Of a stretch of DNA of 64,000 nt, positions 1 to 8,676 are shown piece after piece (position 1 is the stretch's first letter; the number at the start of each line of letters is the position of its first letter). Source of the stretch: JAUIIK01 sp963745675 (GTDB lineage: Bacteria; Chloroflexota; Chloroflexia; Thermomicrobiales; CFX8); NCBI GenBank assembly GCA_963745675.1, contig CAVUYM010000008.1:248001-312000 (forward strand), written 5' to 3'. Made by a program: the position numbers and the translations under genes. Below the pieces are notes generated by a model, which saw only the letters and a list, made by a program, of their open reading frames with translations, did no database searches and had not been told where the DNA came from.

Positions 1-459
1 GGGGTGATCGCTGTCGATGCCAGTGTCGATTACCGCCACGTCAACATTGATTGGATTCGTTTGGCTGCCGATCTGGGAGAGTGCGTTGCGGTCAGCTTCC
101 GAACGTCGCACACCAATCGGATGGGTGTCGCTGGATGCCGTTACGATACGGTCTTCGATGACGGATAGCACTGCTGGGTCGTTGCGGACCTTCTGTAGTT
201 GGGAGTCAGGGATCTTCGCACTAAACCCATTCAGCGCGTGCTCGTAGACATGGCTGACATTCATGTTCGCCTGGGTAGTCAGGCGATTGCTGACACCGCG
301 CGGCTTCTCGCCGGGTTTCAGCGTGACAATGTATTGCCCTGGCACAGCGTTTCTGGCGGGGGCGGCCGAGGTTGGCGTGGATAGCCCCCCCGTACCTGAC
401 ATGATCAGCGTCATTGCCAGTACGATGGCGACTATGATCGGAACGATGAAGCGTCGCAT
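1..459 (-). CDS. Secreted subtilisin-like serine protease (S8), partial
   Basis: The gene runs off the left edge, so only the first 153 residues are visible. It opens with a signal peptide (MRRFIVPIIVAIVLAMTLIM, ending near an APA-type site around residue 35). An inhibitor I9-like propeptide follows (PGQYIVTLKPGEKPRG, then YEHALNGFSAKI). The end of the visible part is the start of the protease domain, with the catalytic Asp in VDVAVIDTGIDSDHP. The start at 459 is supported by AGGAG just upstream. Subtilases of this layout are exported as zymogens and cleave their own propeptide; that is family knowledge. The catalytic His and Ser lie outside the window, so activity cannot be judged here. Confidence 0.88.
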   Translation of the reverse strand, partial: MRRFIVPIIVAIVLAMTLIMSGTGGLSTPTSAAPARNAVPGQYIVTLKPGEKPRGVSNRLTTQANMNVSHVYEHALNGFSAKIPDSQLQKVRNDPAVLSVIEDRIVTASSDTHPIGVRRSEADRNALSQIGSQTNPINVDVAVIDTGIDSDHP

Positions 460-816
460 GCTGCTCTCCTGTTGGTGTGCTTGATTCAGGCCGCTCCTGG
501 CCGCCGAATCATCCCTGATTTCCGTCCGCGCCCCGATGCAACGGGAACAAATGCCGGGTAACGATGGGCTAGCCTGCGCGGGCAGAGGCTGTCGCCAACG
601 TCAGCGCGAGCTACGGTACGGATGTCATACTAATAGAAAGTACATAACTTGTCTATGGTACTAAATTCCGCTAAATATTTGCATTGTGATAGCAATTTAG
701 TTTTATGACAAGATGAGCGGTAGGGCATGGCAACCAGCAGTCAGGCCGTTTCGCAGTGCAAGCCGCCGTCGCGATCGCCGGCACTTGGCAGAATCAGGTT
801 GTGGAAATGAAGAATG
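460..816. other. Intergenic region with AT-rich imperfect inverted repeats
   Basis: No convincing gene is seen in these 357 bases. The stretch 620-715 is far richer in A and T than its surroundings. It holds two imperfect palindromes: AGTACATA with TATGGTACT around 639-663, and CTAAATATTTGC with GCAATTTAG at 671-700. They lie upstream of the minus-strand subtilase and downstream of the small minus-strand ORF ending at 817. They could be operator or promoter sequence for the protease, or a weak terminator. Function is inferred only. Confidence 0.3.
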
Positions 817-945
817 CTACTTGAGGGTTCGCCAACGCTGGGCGGAGTTGATATTGAGAACGTGCATGATCGTCCGCGCTAGCAGATAGCCGGGAAAAAG
901 GCTACAAACGACGCCGAAGGCAAGCCACCAGTGCTGTACTTCCAT
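817..945 (-). CDS. Small single-TM membrane protein, 42 residues
   Basis: A short open frame encodes 42 residues with one hydrophobic segment (WWLAFGVVCSLFPGYLLA, about residues 6-23), a charged Arg, and a polar tail (INSAQRWRTLK). A purine-rich GAGAGAGG lies about 9 bases before the ATG and could serve as a ribosome binding site. The composition, with the N-terminal part entering the membrane and a basic C-terminal tail, is typical of small bacterial membrane proteins. I do not recognise a family. It sits alone between the subtilase and another small membrane protein gene. It could be a chance ORF. Confidence 0.35.
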   Translation of the reverse strand: MEVQHWWLAFGVVCSLFPGYLLARTIMHVLNINSAQRWRTLK

Positions 946-1021
946 GTTGTCAGGCCTCTCTCATGATTGCGCCAGGATGTTGCTGACGAAGGCATCTGTT
1001 CCTTCTCATCTCTAATATATC

Positions 1022-1198
1022 TTACCCCAGTCGCATCGCCGGGACTGAGCATTTCAGGCAATCGAGATTGATGTCCTCTAAGCGGTCCACAACTCGCTCC
1101 AGCGATTTTTGATCAATGTTTGTCGACCGGGCTACGGTTGTTGTGAGGGCGGATATAGCGCCAATCACGGCCCAGCGATGCAGGCTCGGATCCCACAT
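1022..1198 (-). CDS. Doubtful small ORF, 58 residues
   Basis: The frame holds a short hydrophobic stretch (WAVIGAISALTTTVA) and a helical, charged segment (LERVVDRLEDINLDCL). An upstream GTG at 1276 would make it 84 residues. No clear ribosome binding site is visible before either start and no family is recognised. It lies in an otherwise empty gap upstream of the gene at 1351, on the opposite strand. I include it as a possibility only. Confidence 0.18.
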   Translation of the reverse strand: MWDPSLHRWAVIGAISALTTTVARSTNIDQKSLERVVDRLEDINLDCLKCSVPAMRLG

Positions 1199-1350
1199 CG
1201 ACGGATGGGTTGACTGGTATCCTTCAAGCGTTTCCTGTCTTTGTGAGTGCCCGCTACGCTGAGAACTTTGCAGCACTGATAGACGTAGATTGAGTTGAGT
1301 GGACAGCGATCGTCATTGGATCGATCGTCGCATAGAGACTGAGACGTGAT

Positions 1351-1737
1351 ATGGGACAAATAGGCCTCGGAGTCATTCTAATCGGGGTATTCATCATTGG
1401 ATTCTTCTACACCTGGAGCATTCGGCACGGGTTCAATCTGACGGTCTGGTTCGGTATCGGCTGGATGGGTTCGCTCTTCGTCTTGTACGTCCTTGACAAG
1501 ACGGGCCACGGCATCGTATCCACTGATCCGCTCGGATCAGCTGGCGCGGTAGCGATCGCGGTGGGGGCTCTCGTTGCCTACGTTTATCACCGGCGTTGGA
1601 AGAAAGAAGAGGCCGAACGGCAACGTATCAAGGCCGAGCAAGCCGCCGCTCGGCGCGCGCGCGGCGAACGCGAGCCGACCCTGATCGGTAACGTCGCCCG
1701 CGCGATCGGCAAGATGCGCTCCTCATCTGACAGCTAA
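1351..1737 (+). CDS. Small integral membrane protein with basic C-terminal tail
   Basis: The 128-residue product has three predicted membrane segments: residues about 4-22 (IGLGVILIGVFIIGFFYTW), 30-48 (LTVWFGIGWMGSLFVLYVL) and 62-80 (SAGAVAIAVGALVAYVYH). A highly charged helical tail follows (KKEEAERQRIKAEQAAARRARGE), ending in a serine-rich tip. The tail is likely cytoplasmic by the positive-inside rule and may form a short coiled coil. No enzyme motif is visible and I do not recognise the family. Its neighbour on the right is convergent, so it is probably monocistronic. Confidence 0.6.
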   Translation: MGQIGLGVILIGVFIIGFFYTWSIRHGFNLTVWFGIGWMGSLFVLYVLDKTGHGIVSTDPLGSAGAVAIAVGALVAYVYHRRWKKEEAERQRIKAEQAAARRARGEREPTLIGNVARAIGKMRSSSDS

Positions 1738-1777
1738 ACGGCTACCCGATCTGGCCCTGGGATGGTCGGTCAGGCAG

Positions 1778-2515
1778 TTAGCGCCGCAGTGCCCGGATTG
1801 GCGCTTTCATCGTATGGAGCGTCGTCCTGATCTGGGCGTTTTGCCATATGTTTCCGGCCTTGCGCCATTGCACCGTCTTGTCGACGCGTATACGCTCGAC
1901 GCTCACTGGAGCTTCCAGGTCGTAGAATCCGGCCAGTTGTGTCAGCACATGTCGCCAGATGCCTTCTTGCATGCGAGAGCCGAAGAGCCGGAATCCGATT
2001 TCATACAGCGGATCGGCCGCTCTAGCGAGTGATTGGATCTGGGCGACAGCGCAGCCGTCGTCGTTTTTACTGACGCTGAATGTGATCCAGCCTGCTTCGG
2101 GATGGCCTTCGGGCGTCATGAAGGTAAATGATTCCTCATCCCGATAGAGCACCATCACACCGGTCGATACCATCGGGACCCTCGCAACCTGCGAGTCTAT
2201 CAGCGCGACTCCGCCCGGGTTGATCCCCGATTCGGGCAAGTGGAAACGATTTGCGGGTGGTTGAAACGCGGCGAAGTTCTTCTGCCAGTCTTTCAGGATT
2301 TCAGCAGGGGGATGATCGATATCCGCGAGTTGAACGCGGTAGGTCTTCTGCCACATTTGGCCGAAGCCCTGAATCGGGCTGGCGACCCGCCGGCCCTCGA
2401 CGTTGATGTTCCGCGCCTGCGAAGGAGCATTACCTACCTTCAGTCCTTCAACTCGTTCTGCCCAGTTCCCGGCATCACGCGGGCCAGATCTTGTTGTCTC
2501 GCTTGTTTCAGTCAT
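1778..2515 (-). CDS. DUF1990-like protein
   Basis: The protein is 245 residues and soluble, with no signal peptide or TM segment. The stretch LYRDEESFTFMTPEGHPEAGW, followed by a beta-strand-rich part and IQSLARAADPLYEIGFRLFG, resembles the DUF1990 family, where a GHPE(x)GEE motif precedes SRP(A) and a terminal helix. That family has a START/polyketide-cyclase-like fold and no settled function. The N-terminal 70 residues are poorly conserved in appearance. The ATG is preceded by GGAG. The next gene on the same strand upstream is the STAS gene at 2560-2916, only 44 bases away, so it may be co-transcribed with the partner-switching module. The family call is tentative. Confidence 0.45.
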   Translation of the reverse strand: MTETSETTRSGPRDAGNWAERVEGLKVGNAPSQARNINVEGRRVASPIQGFGQMWQKTYRVQLADIDHPPAEILKDWQKNFAAFQPPANRFHLPESGINPGGVALIDSQVARVPMVSTGVMVLYRDEESFTFMTPEGHPEAGWITFSVSKNDDGCAVAQIQSLARAADPLYEIGFRLFGSRMQEGIWRHVLTQLAGFYDLEAPVSVERIRVDKTVQWRKAGNIWQNAQIRTTLHTMKAPIRALRR

Positions 2516-2559
2516 GACTCAATTGCTCCGTTTCCCCTGGACCGACGTCCATCTGCAGG

Positions 2560-2916
2560 TTATGGCGCAAAGTGCGCTACAGCTGCAGCCTCACTCCCGA
2601 ATATTTCGATCGCTTCTGACAACCGCGTCACCTCAAAGATCTGCTGGTAATGCTCGTTCAGCCCGGTCGCGACGAGACGTTGATGATTGCGGTTCACCCG
2701 TACCAACAGGGTGACCAACAAACCGATGCCGCTACTGTTCATGTATTCGAGTTCGGTGAAGTTCAGCAACACGATCTTGACCGGATCGCCATCGACCTGT
2801 CCGTAGGCGTCCATCAACGTCTCTTCAGACGCCGATGTGAGTTCACCGTGAATGTCGAGAGTGGCGATCGCGGCAGAGAGATGGCGAACTTCTATGGTGA
2901 CGCTAGCTTGCAACAT
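2560..2916 (-). CDS. STAS-domain anti-sigma factor antagonist (RsbV/SpoIIAA type)
   Basis: A single 118-residue STAS domain: an edge strand (VTIEVRHLSAAIATLDIHGEL), the VLLNFTELEYMNSSGIGLLVTLL core, and a C-terminal helix. In SpoIIAA and RsbV the serine of the D-S-S-G loop is phosphorylated by an anti-sigma kinase; here the loop reads N-S-S-G, so the usual Asp is Asn while the phospho-acceptor Ser is kept. The gene starts two bases after the preceding STAS gene stops, and is third in an operon with a SpoIIE-type phosphatase/kinase. It probably switches an anti-sigma kinase partner. Whether its partner is the HATPase of 3280-4908 or a protein elsewhere is inference. Confidence 0.85.
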   Translation of the reverse strand: MLQASVTIEVRHLSAAIATLDIHGELTSASEETLMDAYGQVDGDPVKIVLLNFTELEYMNSSGIGLLVTLLVRVNRNHQRLVATGLNEHYQQIFEVTRLSEAIEIFGSEAAAVAHFAP

Positions 2917-2918
2917 CG

Positions 2919-3290
2919 TTACATCACTTTCTCTTCAATTGGTGCAACGGACACGATGGCGGCTTCCTCGTCGGCGACCACCTGCAGAAAATCAATGAGC
3001 CTGGTGATCTCGAAAATCTCGAGATAGTGAGCACTCAACCCGTAAGTCAGAAGTGGAATGCCATCGCGACGCGCTCGGGCGAGGATGCTAACAATCAGGG
3101 CAATCCCGGTGCTATTGATGTAGCTAACGGCATTGAAGTTCAGTGCGATGGCCCGGAGATCGTGATGAGCCGCTTCCTCATAGGCGCGGTTCAGCTGATC
3201 TTCTGCGTCCCCATTGATCTCGCCGTGCAGATCGATGACCACAAGTGGGGGTTCCGGGCGTGAGACAGCCTGGAATGCTTCAAGCGACAT
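2919..3290 (-). CDS. STAS-domain anti-sigma factor antagonist, second copy
   Basis: This 123-residue STAS protein is a paralogue of its downstream neighbour. It has PPLVVIDLHGEINGDAE at the N-terminal strand, IALNFNAVSYINSTGIALIVSIL as the phosphorylation loop and helix, and FEITRLIDFLQVV near the end. The phospho-acceptor position is Thr (N-S-T-G) rather than Ser. Its start lies 11 bases inside the phosphatase/kinase gene, so translation is coupled. Tandem STAS genes with different acceptor residues suggest two antagonists with different phosphorylation kinetics; that is an inference. Confidence 0.85.
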   Translation of the reverse strand: MSLEAFQAVSRPEPPLVVIDLHGEINGDAEDQLNRAYEEAAHHDLRAIALNFNAVSYINSTGIALIVSILARARRDGIPLLTYGLSAHYLEIFEITRLIDFLQVVADEEAAIVSVAPIEEKVM

Positions 3291-4908
3291 TAGATTCTCC
3301 TTCGAGATTGAATTTCAGCTCCGTCTTATGATGGCCATCGACAGAGTCGAGGATGAGTTCGTCGACCATGTGCTGAATAAGGAACAGTCCCCAGCCTCTG
3401 GGTGACTGTTCGCCGGCGAGCTTCGCCTCGATATCGGGCGTCTCTGGTTCAGCGACCGGTCGTTCTCCCTGATCAAAAATCGCCACTGTCAGTTGGCGGT
3501 CGTCTAACAAGACTTCGACGCGCACCGGCGCGTCTTCACGATACTTATTGCCATGTTCCATCGCATTCATCGTGGCTTCGCCGACGGCCGTCTTGATCCG
3601 TTCGATCTGGATGTTCGGGAGCTTGAGATCCTGGATGGCGCGTTCTACCTGGGCTATGGCTTGTCGCTCGTTTCCAGGCTGACTCGCTGTCTCGAACTCC
3701 GCCAGAAGCCGGCGGCCATCAGCAGTTATCGTGGATTCCGGCCCACGTCCAACCGTTACAAGCGTCACATCATCCTCCTGAACCCAGCCCGCGCCGGTGA
3801 AGCGCTGAAGATCTTCCAACAGATGTTCGATCAACGACGTTTCGGGAGATCGCGATAACATGCTCCCGCGCACTCTTGGGAATCCATACATGTTCCGTTT
3901 CGGATCGTGCGCTTCTGCAAGTCCGTCGCTATGGAGGAGGAGTTGTTCGCCGTGTTTGATAGTCGTTTCGTTCTCTTCGTAGCTCATTCCTGGCATCAAC
4001 CCCAACGGCATTCCGGTCGCTCGCAACTCCTGAACCTGATCTGTACCGACGAGATAGGGCAGATCATGGCCAGCGTTGGCGTAGCGGATGATTCCCGTTG
4101 CAGGATCGAGAATTGAATAGAAGCAGGTCACGAACATATTGGCTGGGATTTCATCATGTAGCAGATCATTGACCCGCTGCAGAACCGCTCCCGGCCTGAC
4201 GAGTCGTTCTGCGCTGGCCCGAAGCAGGCTCCGGCAGGTTGCCATGACCAGGGCTGACGGCACACCCTTGTCAGTCACATCGCCAATGATCAAGCCCAGA
4301 CGACCATCTTCGAATTCGATGAAGTCGTAGAAGTCACCGCCAACCTCCCATGCTGGTTGGTAGTAGGCGTCCAATGACCAGCCTGCCAGCTCCGGTATCT
4401 TCTTCGGGAGCAACGTCTGCTGAATTGTTCGCGCCAGCCGGAGCTGTTGCTCGATCCGTTCCCGTTCCTGGAGTTCTGCCTGTTGTTGGCGCACCATACG
4501 GGCGACCTGTAGCGCGGGCGCCGCTTGACCGGCCAGGTTTTCGAGCAGGCGGCGGTCATCGCTGGTGTACTCCTGCTCACTCAGGCGAGGTCCGAGATTG
4601 ATGAGCCCGATGAGCTCTCCCTGGCTGATAAGTGGCACGACAAGCTTCACCCCGGCTTCGGCCATCGACCGCAGCGCTGGTGAGTCGAGTGCGATTGTGT
4701 CAATGTCAACGACGCCGGACGAGCTTTGAAAGTAGGCAAGGACCGGGTCGTTTGGCGCGATGTCTATTGGACTGACGACACTCGTCGGCAAATCACTCGT
4801 CCGCGCTACGATCTCGGTCTCAGACGGTGATTGTTCGCGAGCGAACACGGAGCGCCACAGCCTGCTCAGGTGTTTGGGCATCTGCATAACGGCTGAATCC
4901 AGTTGCAT
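3280..4908 (-). CDS. GAF-like / SpoIIE phosphatase / HATPase fusion (RsbU-RsbW type)
   Basis: About 542 residues with three parts. Residues near 60-140 form a GAF-like sensor (GVKLVVPLISQGELIGLINLG). A coiled-coil linker (QQQAELQERERIEQQLRLARTIQQ) leads to a PP2C/SpoIIE phosphatase at about 180-390, with metal-binding Asp in EVGGDFYDF and GLIIGDVTDKG, RYANAGHDLPYL, and VQEDDVTLV. The C-terminal 120 residues are an RsbW-like HATPase with GEATMNAMEHGNKY (N box), IFDQGE and RGWGLFLI. One chain thus holds both the phosphatase and the kinase of a partner switch, followed by two STAS substrates. The start at 4908 has GGGAG six bases upstream; an alternative ATG at 4929 lacks one. It likely controls a general-stress sigma factor encoded elsewhere. 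Confidence 0.88.
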   Translation of the reverse strand: MQLDSAVMQMPKHLSRLWRSVFAREQSPSETEIVARTSDLPTSVVSPIDIAPNDPVLAYFQSSSGVVDIDTIALDSPALRSMAEAGVKLVVPLISQGELIGLINLGPRLSEQEYTSDDRRLLENLAGQAAPALQVARMVRQQQAELQERERIEQQLRLARTIQQTLLPKKIPELAGWSLDAYYQPAWEVGGDFYDFIEFEDGRLGLIIGDVTDKGVPSALVMATCRSLLRASAERLVRPGAVLQRVNDLLHDEIPANMFVTCFYSILDPATGIIRYANAGHDLPYLVGTDQVQELRATGMPLGLMPGMSYEENETTIKHGEQLLLHSDGLAEAHDPKRNMYGFPRVRGSMLSRSPETSLIEHLLEDLQRFTGAGWVQEDDVTLVTVGRGPESTITADGRRLLAEFETASQPGNERQAIAQVERAIQDLKLPNIQIERIKTAVGEATMNAMEHGNKYREDAPVRVEVLLDDRQLTVAIFDQGERPVAEPETPDIEAKLAGEQSPRGWGLFLIQHMVDELILDSVDGHHKTELKFNLEGESNVA

Positions 4909-5020
4909 CGCACGCTCCCTCACTTTCATATGTCAGATTCTATTCACCCTACGTCACGGGAACGTTACGGCTTCTATTCGGGTGATCTGGCAACCTCTGG
5001 GATCATATGGCGATCACAAT

Positions 5021-5056
5021 AGATCGGCGACCAGCTTCTACGCTGGTCGCCGATCT
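5021..5056 (-). terminator. Long perfect hairpin, terminator candidate
   Basis: A 15-bp perfect inverted repeat (AGATCGGCGACCAGC and its complement) with a 6-base loop lies 30 bases beyond the stop of the minus-strand secreted-protein gene. It lacks a long T run, so intrinsic termination strength is uncertain. Confidence 0.55.
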
Positions 5057-5085
5057 CTGCGCTTGGCAGGATAATTCTTCTACAG

Positions 5086-6027
5086 TTAGTTGGAGTGCGC
5101 CTCGCCGACCATCGAGATATCGACGCCGAAACCCGACGCGCAGGTTGCTGAAGGCCCGCCCGCTGTGCCGACTATTCGCCCACCCGCGTAGAGTTCCGCA
5201 TATTCACCGGTGCCCTCGAGCACGAGAAAGTGTCCCCAGACGTGCGATGCTTCGAAGGAGGCCGAAACGTTATCCTGGGCTTCGCCGGCGAAGGCGATCG
5301 TCACACTACCGTGACTATCGGTTAACGTTACTGTTCCCCCGACGGCATAGTTGTCAGTCCACGGACCGCCTCCGATGAGGAAATCGCCGGTTGCGCTGCC
5401 CGAGCCGTCAATTGCACCGCTGCTGAGAAATCCACCCGAAAAGGAGAAATCTTCCGGGCTCGCACAGAGCCGGACGGTCGTATTGAGTCCGCCGATCGGA
5501 GTTGCAAGCGTAGAGAGCACTCCTTCAAAGCTGATGGATTCGTCGGACTGGGCCGTAGACTGGGCAGCGATGCTGCGATGAGCATTGGCGCCGGTGCCGC
5601 GCAGAACAAGGCTGTCGGCATAGTATTCCTGGCCGGGGATGTCTGAACTGGACGAGACATAGATTCCAGACCAGCCGCCATCTTCGCCGGTGATCTCTAC
5701 CGTTGCCCAGCTGTTATCTTCACCAAAGCAAGCTGCCTCAGTGCATTCGCCAAATGGTTTAAAGTCGGCCCTGAAGTCAATGATTGCGGAGCCACTGATA
5801 TCGCCAGTGAATTCTTCCTGCGTAACGTCGTGAACGTGGAAAATGCCGGCCTCATCAACGGTAAAGTCGAAGGGCTCGATTTCGGCAATAGTTGTCGACG
5901 TAAACGCAACTGCTGCGCGGGTTGCCATGTGATCGCTCGACGCCGAGGCGCTCAACGGAACAATCCCCGCCAGGATTGCTACGAGCAAAACGACAAGGGC
6001 TGTCTTTCGGTGCAAGATAAAGAACAT
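5086..6027 (-). CDS. Secreted protein with two beta-barrel-like repeats
   Basis: The 313-residue product has a clear signal peptide (KTALVVLLVAILAGIVPLSASASS). The mature part looks like an internal duplication. The first half has GDISGSAIIDF ... WSGIYVSSSS ... LVLRGTGANAHRS; the second has GAIDGSGSATGDF ... VTIAFAGEAQD ... FLVLEGTGEYAELYAGGRIVG. The VLxGTGxxAxL pattern and alternating strands recall allene-oxide-cyclase/dirigent-like or DUF3224-type barrels. Four or more Cys in the mature part (CTEAACFG, CASPED, CASGFG) may form disulfides. No catalytic motif is seen. It is probably monocistronic, ending at the hairpin 5021-5056. Function unknown. Confidence 0.6.
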   Translation of the reverse strand: MFFILHRKTALVVLLVAILAGIVPLSASASSDHMATRAAVAFTSTTIAEIEPFDFTVDEAGIFHVHDVTQEEFTGDISGSAIIDFRADFKPFGECTEAACFGEDNSWATVEITGEDGGWSGIYVSSSSDIPGQEYYADSLVLRGTGANAHRSIAAQSTAQSDESISFEGVLSTLATPIGGLNTTVRLCASPEDFSFSGGFLSSGAIDGSGSATGDFLIGGGPWTDNYAVGGTVTLTDSHGSVTIAFAGEAQDNVSASFEASHVWGHFLVLEGTGEYAELYAGGRIVGTAGGPSATCASGFGVDISMVGEAHSN

Positions 6028-6195
6028 TGTCTGGCTCTTTCCTTGAGCTAGTCTGAATTACTCAGACAGTCGGTAGCATGGGCAAATCTGATCGATTGCT
6101 CCACAGCATGGGAGGACCGGCCGATTTTTCCCGAAGCGGAGCTTCAAATCTTGGATGCATCGTGGCCACTCTAGACTGCCAGCGTCACGGGAGCG

Positions 6196-7443
6196 TTACG
6201 GATGGGTCAAGCGTGAATCGTCTTTCAATGGCTGGAGCCAGAGCGACATATGCTCGGGCTGCAACGACGTTGCCACAATATCCGTCACGTCACTGGAAAG
6301 TGCTTCGAGGTTGACGTCGTCGCGTACTTTAGCTCCGAAAGCCTGGAGTACTCGCTCGGTGTCGTATTTCTGCCGGTAGAAGCGGCGGTCGACAAAGATT
6401 TGCAGTCGTTCTCGCAGTGGGCGGATCAGGACGAAGACGATCAGGGTCGAGCCGGCGACTGCTAGATCGTTGCCGCTCGTGAAGGAGGCGAGGATCAACT
6501 GAAAGAGCACGACAGTCCCGGCAAATCCGAGGACGAGCAACGCGGTCAGCGAGCCATAGACGAGGGTGCGATTGATGAGCCGGTCGATGTCGTAGAGGTT
6601 GTGGCGTAGGATCGCGATGCCCATGGCGACCGGAAAGAAACCGATGCCGAGTGTGACAGCCATACACCTACAGCATCCGTCGTTCCGCTATCGGTGACCG
6701 GCAATATGAGAGCAGCAGGAAGAGGCAGAATCCCGCGAGAAGGACCACTGCCGCGTAGGCGAACCACTTGATTTGCAGCCGTTCGCGGTCTGGCGCGGTC
6801 TTCAGGCGAGAGAAGATTGACGCGACTGATCCACGACTATCCCGATCAGCGCCACTTGTCCAACTGCCAGGACGGCGCTGAAGACCGCAGTCGCTGACTC
6901 AATGCCGATTGGATTCGTGAGCTGAGGATATGTGTCCGGGGGTTCGAACATCGGCCCGGCTTTCAGCATGCCGGCGAGGATCACGCACGATAGAGAGAGG
7001 CCGCTGAGCCAGGCGAATGGCCGCCAGCGCTGTGACGGCAATCGGCCGGTGGGGAAGAGCAGGATGCCGAAGGTCGTAGGTAGGAAGAATGCTGGAATCC
7101 AGACCCAGGCTTGGATCCAGAAGAACAGTGACAGCTCCGGCAAGCTCCCAGGTGCGGTTGCCGTAATATACTGCGCGTACTCATCAGCCAGCGGGGTAAT
7201 GATGAACGCCAAGCTGGCGAAAAGGAAGATCCAGCCGAGAGGGTTGCCGGGACGGTGAGCAGCGCTCATAGCGCCTACAGTAATGAGCGCAGTCATCGTG
7301 ACCAGCATCAGGGCTGTCGAAGCCAGATCCATGTCAGCCGCGAAAGTCCCGTTAACATAGGCAAGCAGCACCGCGCAGCAGGTGAAGACAATCCAAAGCA
7401 CCAACAGCGACAGCGCCAAACAGGTCGTCCAGCGCGCGTTCAC
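6196..7443 (-). pseudogene. Kinase-less ComP-like membrane sensor, array copy A (last), frame-broken
   Basis: This is the final member of the paralogous array. It starts at a GTG overlapping the stop of copy B (GTGA). The N-terminal frame (VNARWTTCLALSLL..., HRPGNPLGWIFL, LLFPTGRLPSQRWRPFAW) stops near 6802. Reading one frame over restores the family sequence (GSVASIFSRLKTAPDRERLQ, then KWFAYAAV), but the frame changes again near 6690 before a final frame carries VAMGIAILRHNLYDIDRL and VDRRFYRQKYDTERVLQAFG. The C-terminus ends at LQPEHMSLWLQ plus a short tail, without DHp or HATPase domains. At least two indels make it a pseudogene unless they are sequencing errors. It is less conserved at the end than copies C-F. 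Confidence 0.7.
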
Positions 7444-8676
7444 AGCTCCTCCTCGACGGTTGTGCTCCTTCGGAGCCAGAGCGACATGTGCTGCGGTCGC
7501 ACCGTCTGCTGGACGACGCTGCACAATTCATGTGACAGGGAGTTAAGGTCAGTTTCGTTGCGCAACCGCTCGCTGAATCCAGTCAATGCGCGTGCTGCAT
7601 CGTACTTTGACCGATAGAAGCGGCGATCGATAAATGACTGCAGGTGGTTACGCAGGGGACGCGATAAAGTGAAGACGACCAGAGTTGAGCCCGCTACAGC
7701 CAGGTCGTTGCCGCGGATAAAGGGCTCGAGGATCAGTTGGAAGAGCAACACGTTCGCGGCGAATCCAAGCAGCAGCAGCGCCGTTAGCGAACCGTAGACG
7801 AGCGTTCGATTGATCAGCCGGTCGATGTCGTAGAGATTGTGGCGCAGGATCGCGATGCCGATCGTCACCGGAAGCAACGTGATGCCTATGCCGGTCGCAA
7901 TTCCTGCGATTGGTTGTGTTTCGGCAGAATCCGCGGCTGAGGCGATTACAGTGAAACACAAACCAACGATAGGGAGGATGGCCGCAAAGGCGAACCATTT
8001 GATCTGCTGGCGCTCGATGCCGGCGGCTGTGCGAAAGCGCCTGAAGATCGACACGCATGCTCCAACTAGGAAGGCGATGAGCATGGGCCCTTGCAGCACA
8101 TAGAGCGCATCAAACGCCAGATCCAGCGCTGGGATCGCGACGGGGTTGGTCAGTTGTGGATACGCTTCTGCGGGTTCAAGCAGCGGTCCCGGTAGGAACA
8201 TTTCATCCAGGGCTATGAAAACGAGCCAGATTGCAGCCGCCCATGCGAACGCACGCCACTTCCGTGAAGGAAGCGCTCCGGTCGGAAAGAGCAATATCCC
8301 GAATATCGCTGGCAACAGGAATGCGCTGACCCATAGCCAACCCGCTGGCCAGAAGAGCAGCGCCAGCTTGGACAGGTCGTCTGGAGCGGTCCTGGTGAGG
8401 TACAGGGCATAGTTGTCGGCAGCTATGAGGACGCCGATGGAAATGCCAACGGTCAGGAAGATCCAGCCGATGGGATTCGCTGGCTGATGGATCGACAGTA
8501 GCGATCCGACAACACTCAACGAGACGACGGCGCAGATAGCGACGCTCATCTGCGTGATGTCGGTATATACAGGGGCCTGGCCATTCACATACAGCAACAC
8601 CAGAGATACGGCGACGAGGCTGGCCGAAAGCGACCAGAAGCCCCGCTGTTATCCAGATAGTCCAGCGCTTGCTCAT
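7440..8676 (-). CDS. Kinase-less ComP-like membrane sensor, array copy B (frameshift near N-terminus)
   Basis: The start ATG at 8676 overlaps the stop of copy C (ATGA). The first 12 residues (MSKRWTIWITAG) are in one frame; after a GGGG run near 8642 the frame shifts to WSLSASLVAVSLVLLYVNG and then stays open to 7440. Features common to the family: about eight hydrophobic segments, HQPANPIGWIFL after the second, LLFPTGALPSRKWRAFAW, a basic cytoplasmic loop (RFRTAAGIERQQIKWFAFA), GIAILRHNLYDIDRLINRTL, and a soluble tail with DRRFYRSKYDAARAL ending in VRPQHMSLWLR. The tail is the linker that leads to the GAF or DHp domain in ComP-type kinases, but nothing follows it here. Confidence 0.75.

Noticed and set aside
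6051..6067. GTCTGA/TCAGAC inverted repeat just upstream of the secreted barrel-like gene
   Set aside because: Only 6 bp per arm; expected by chance in a window this long.
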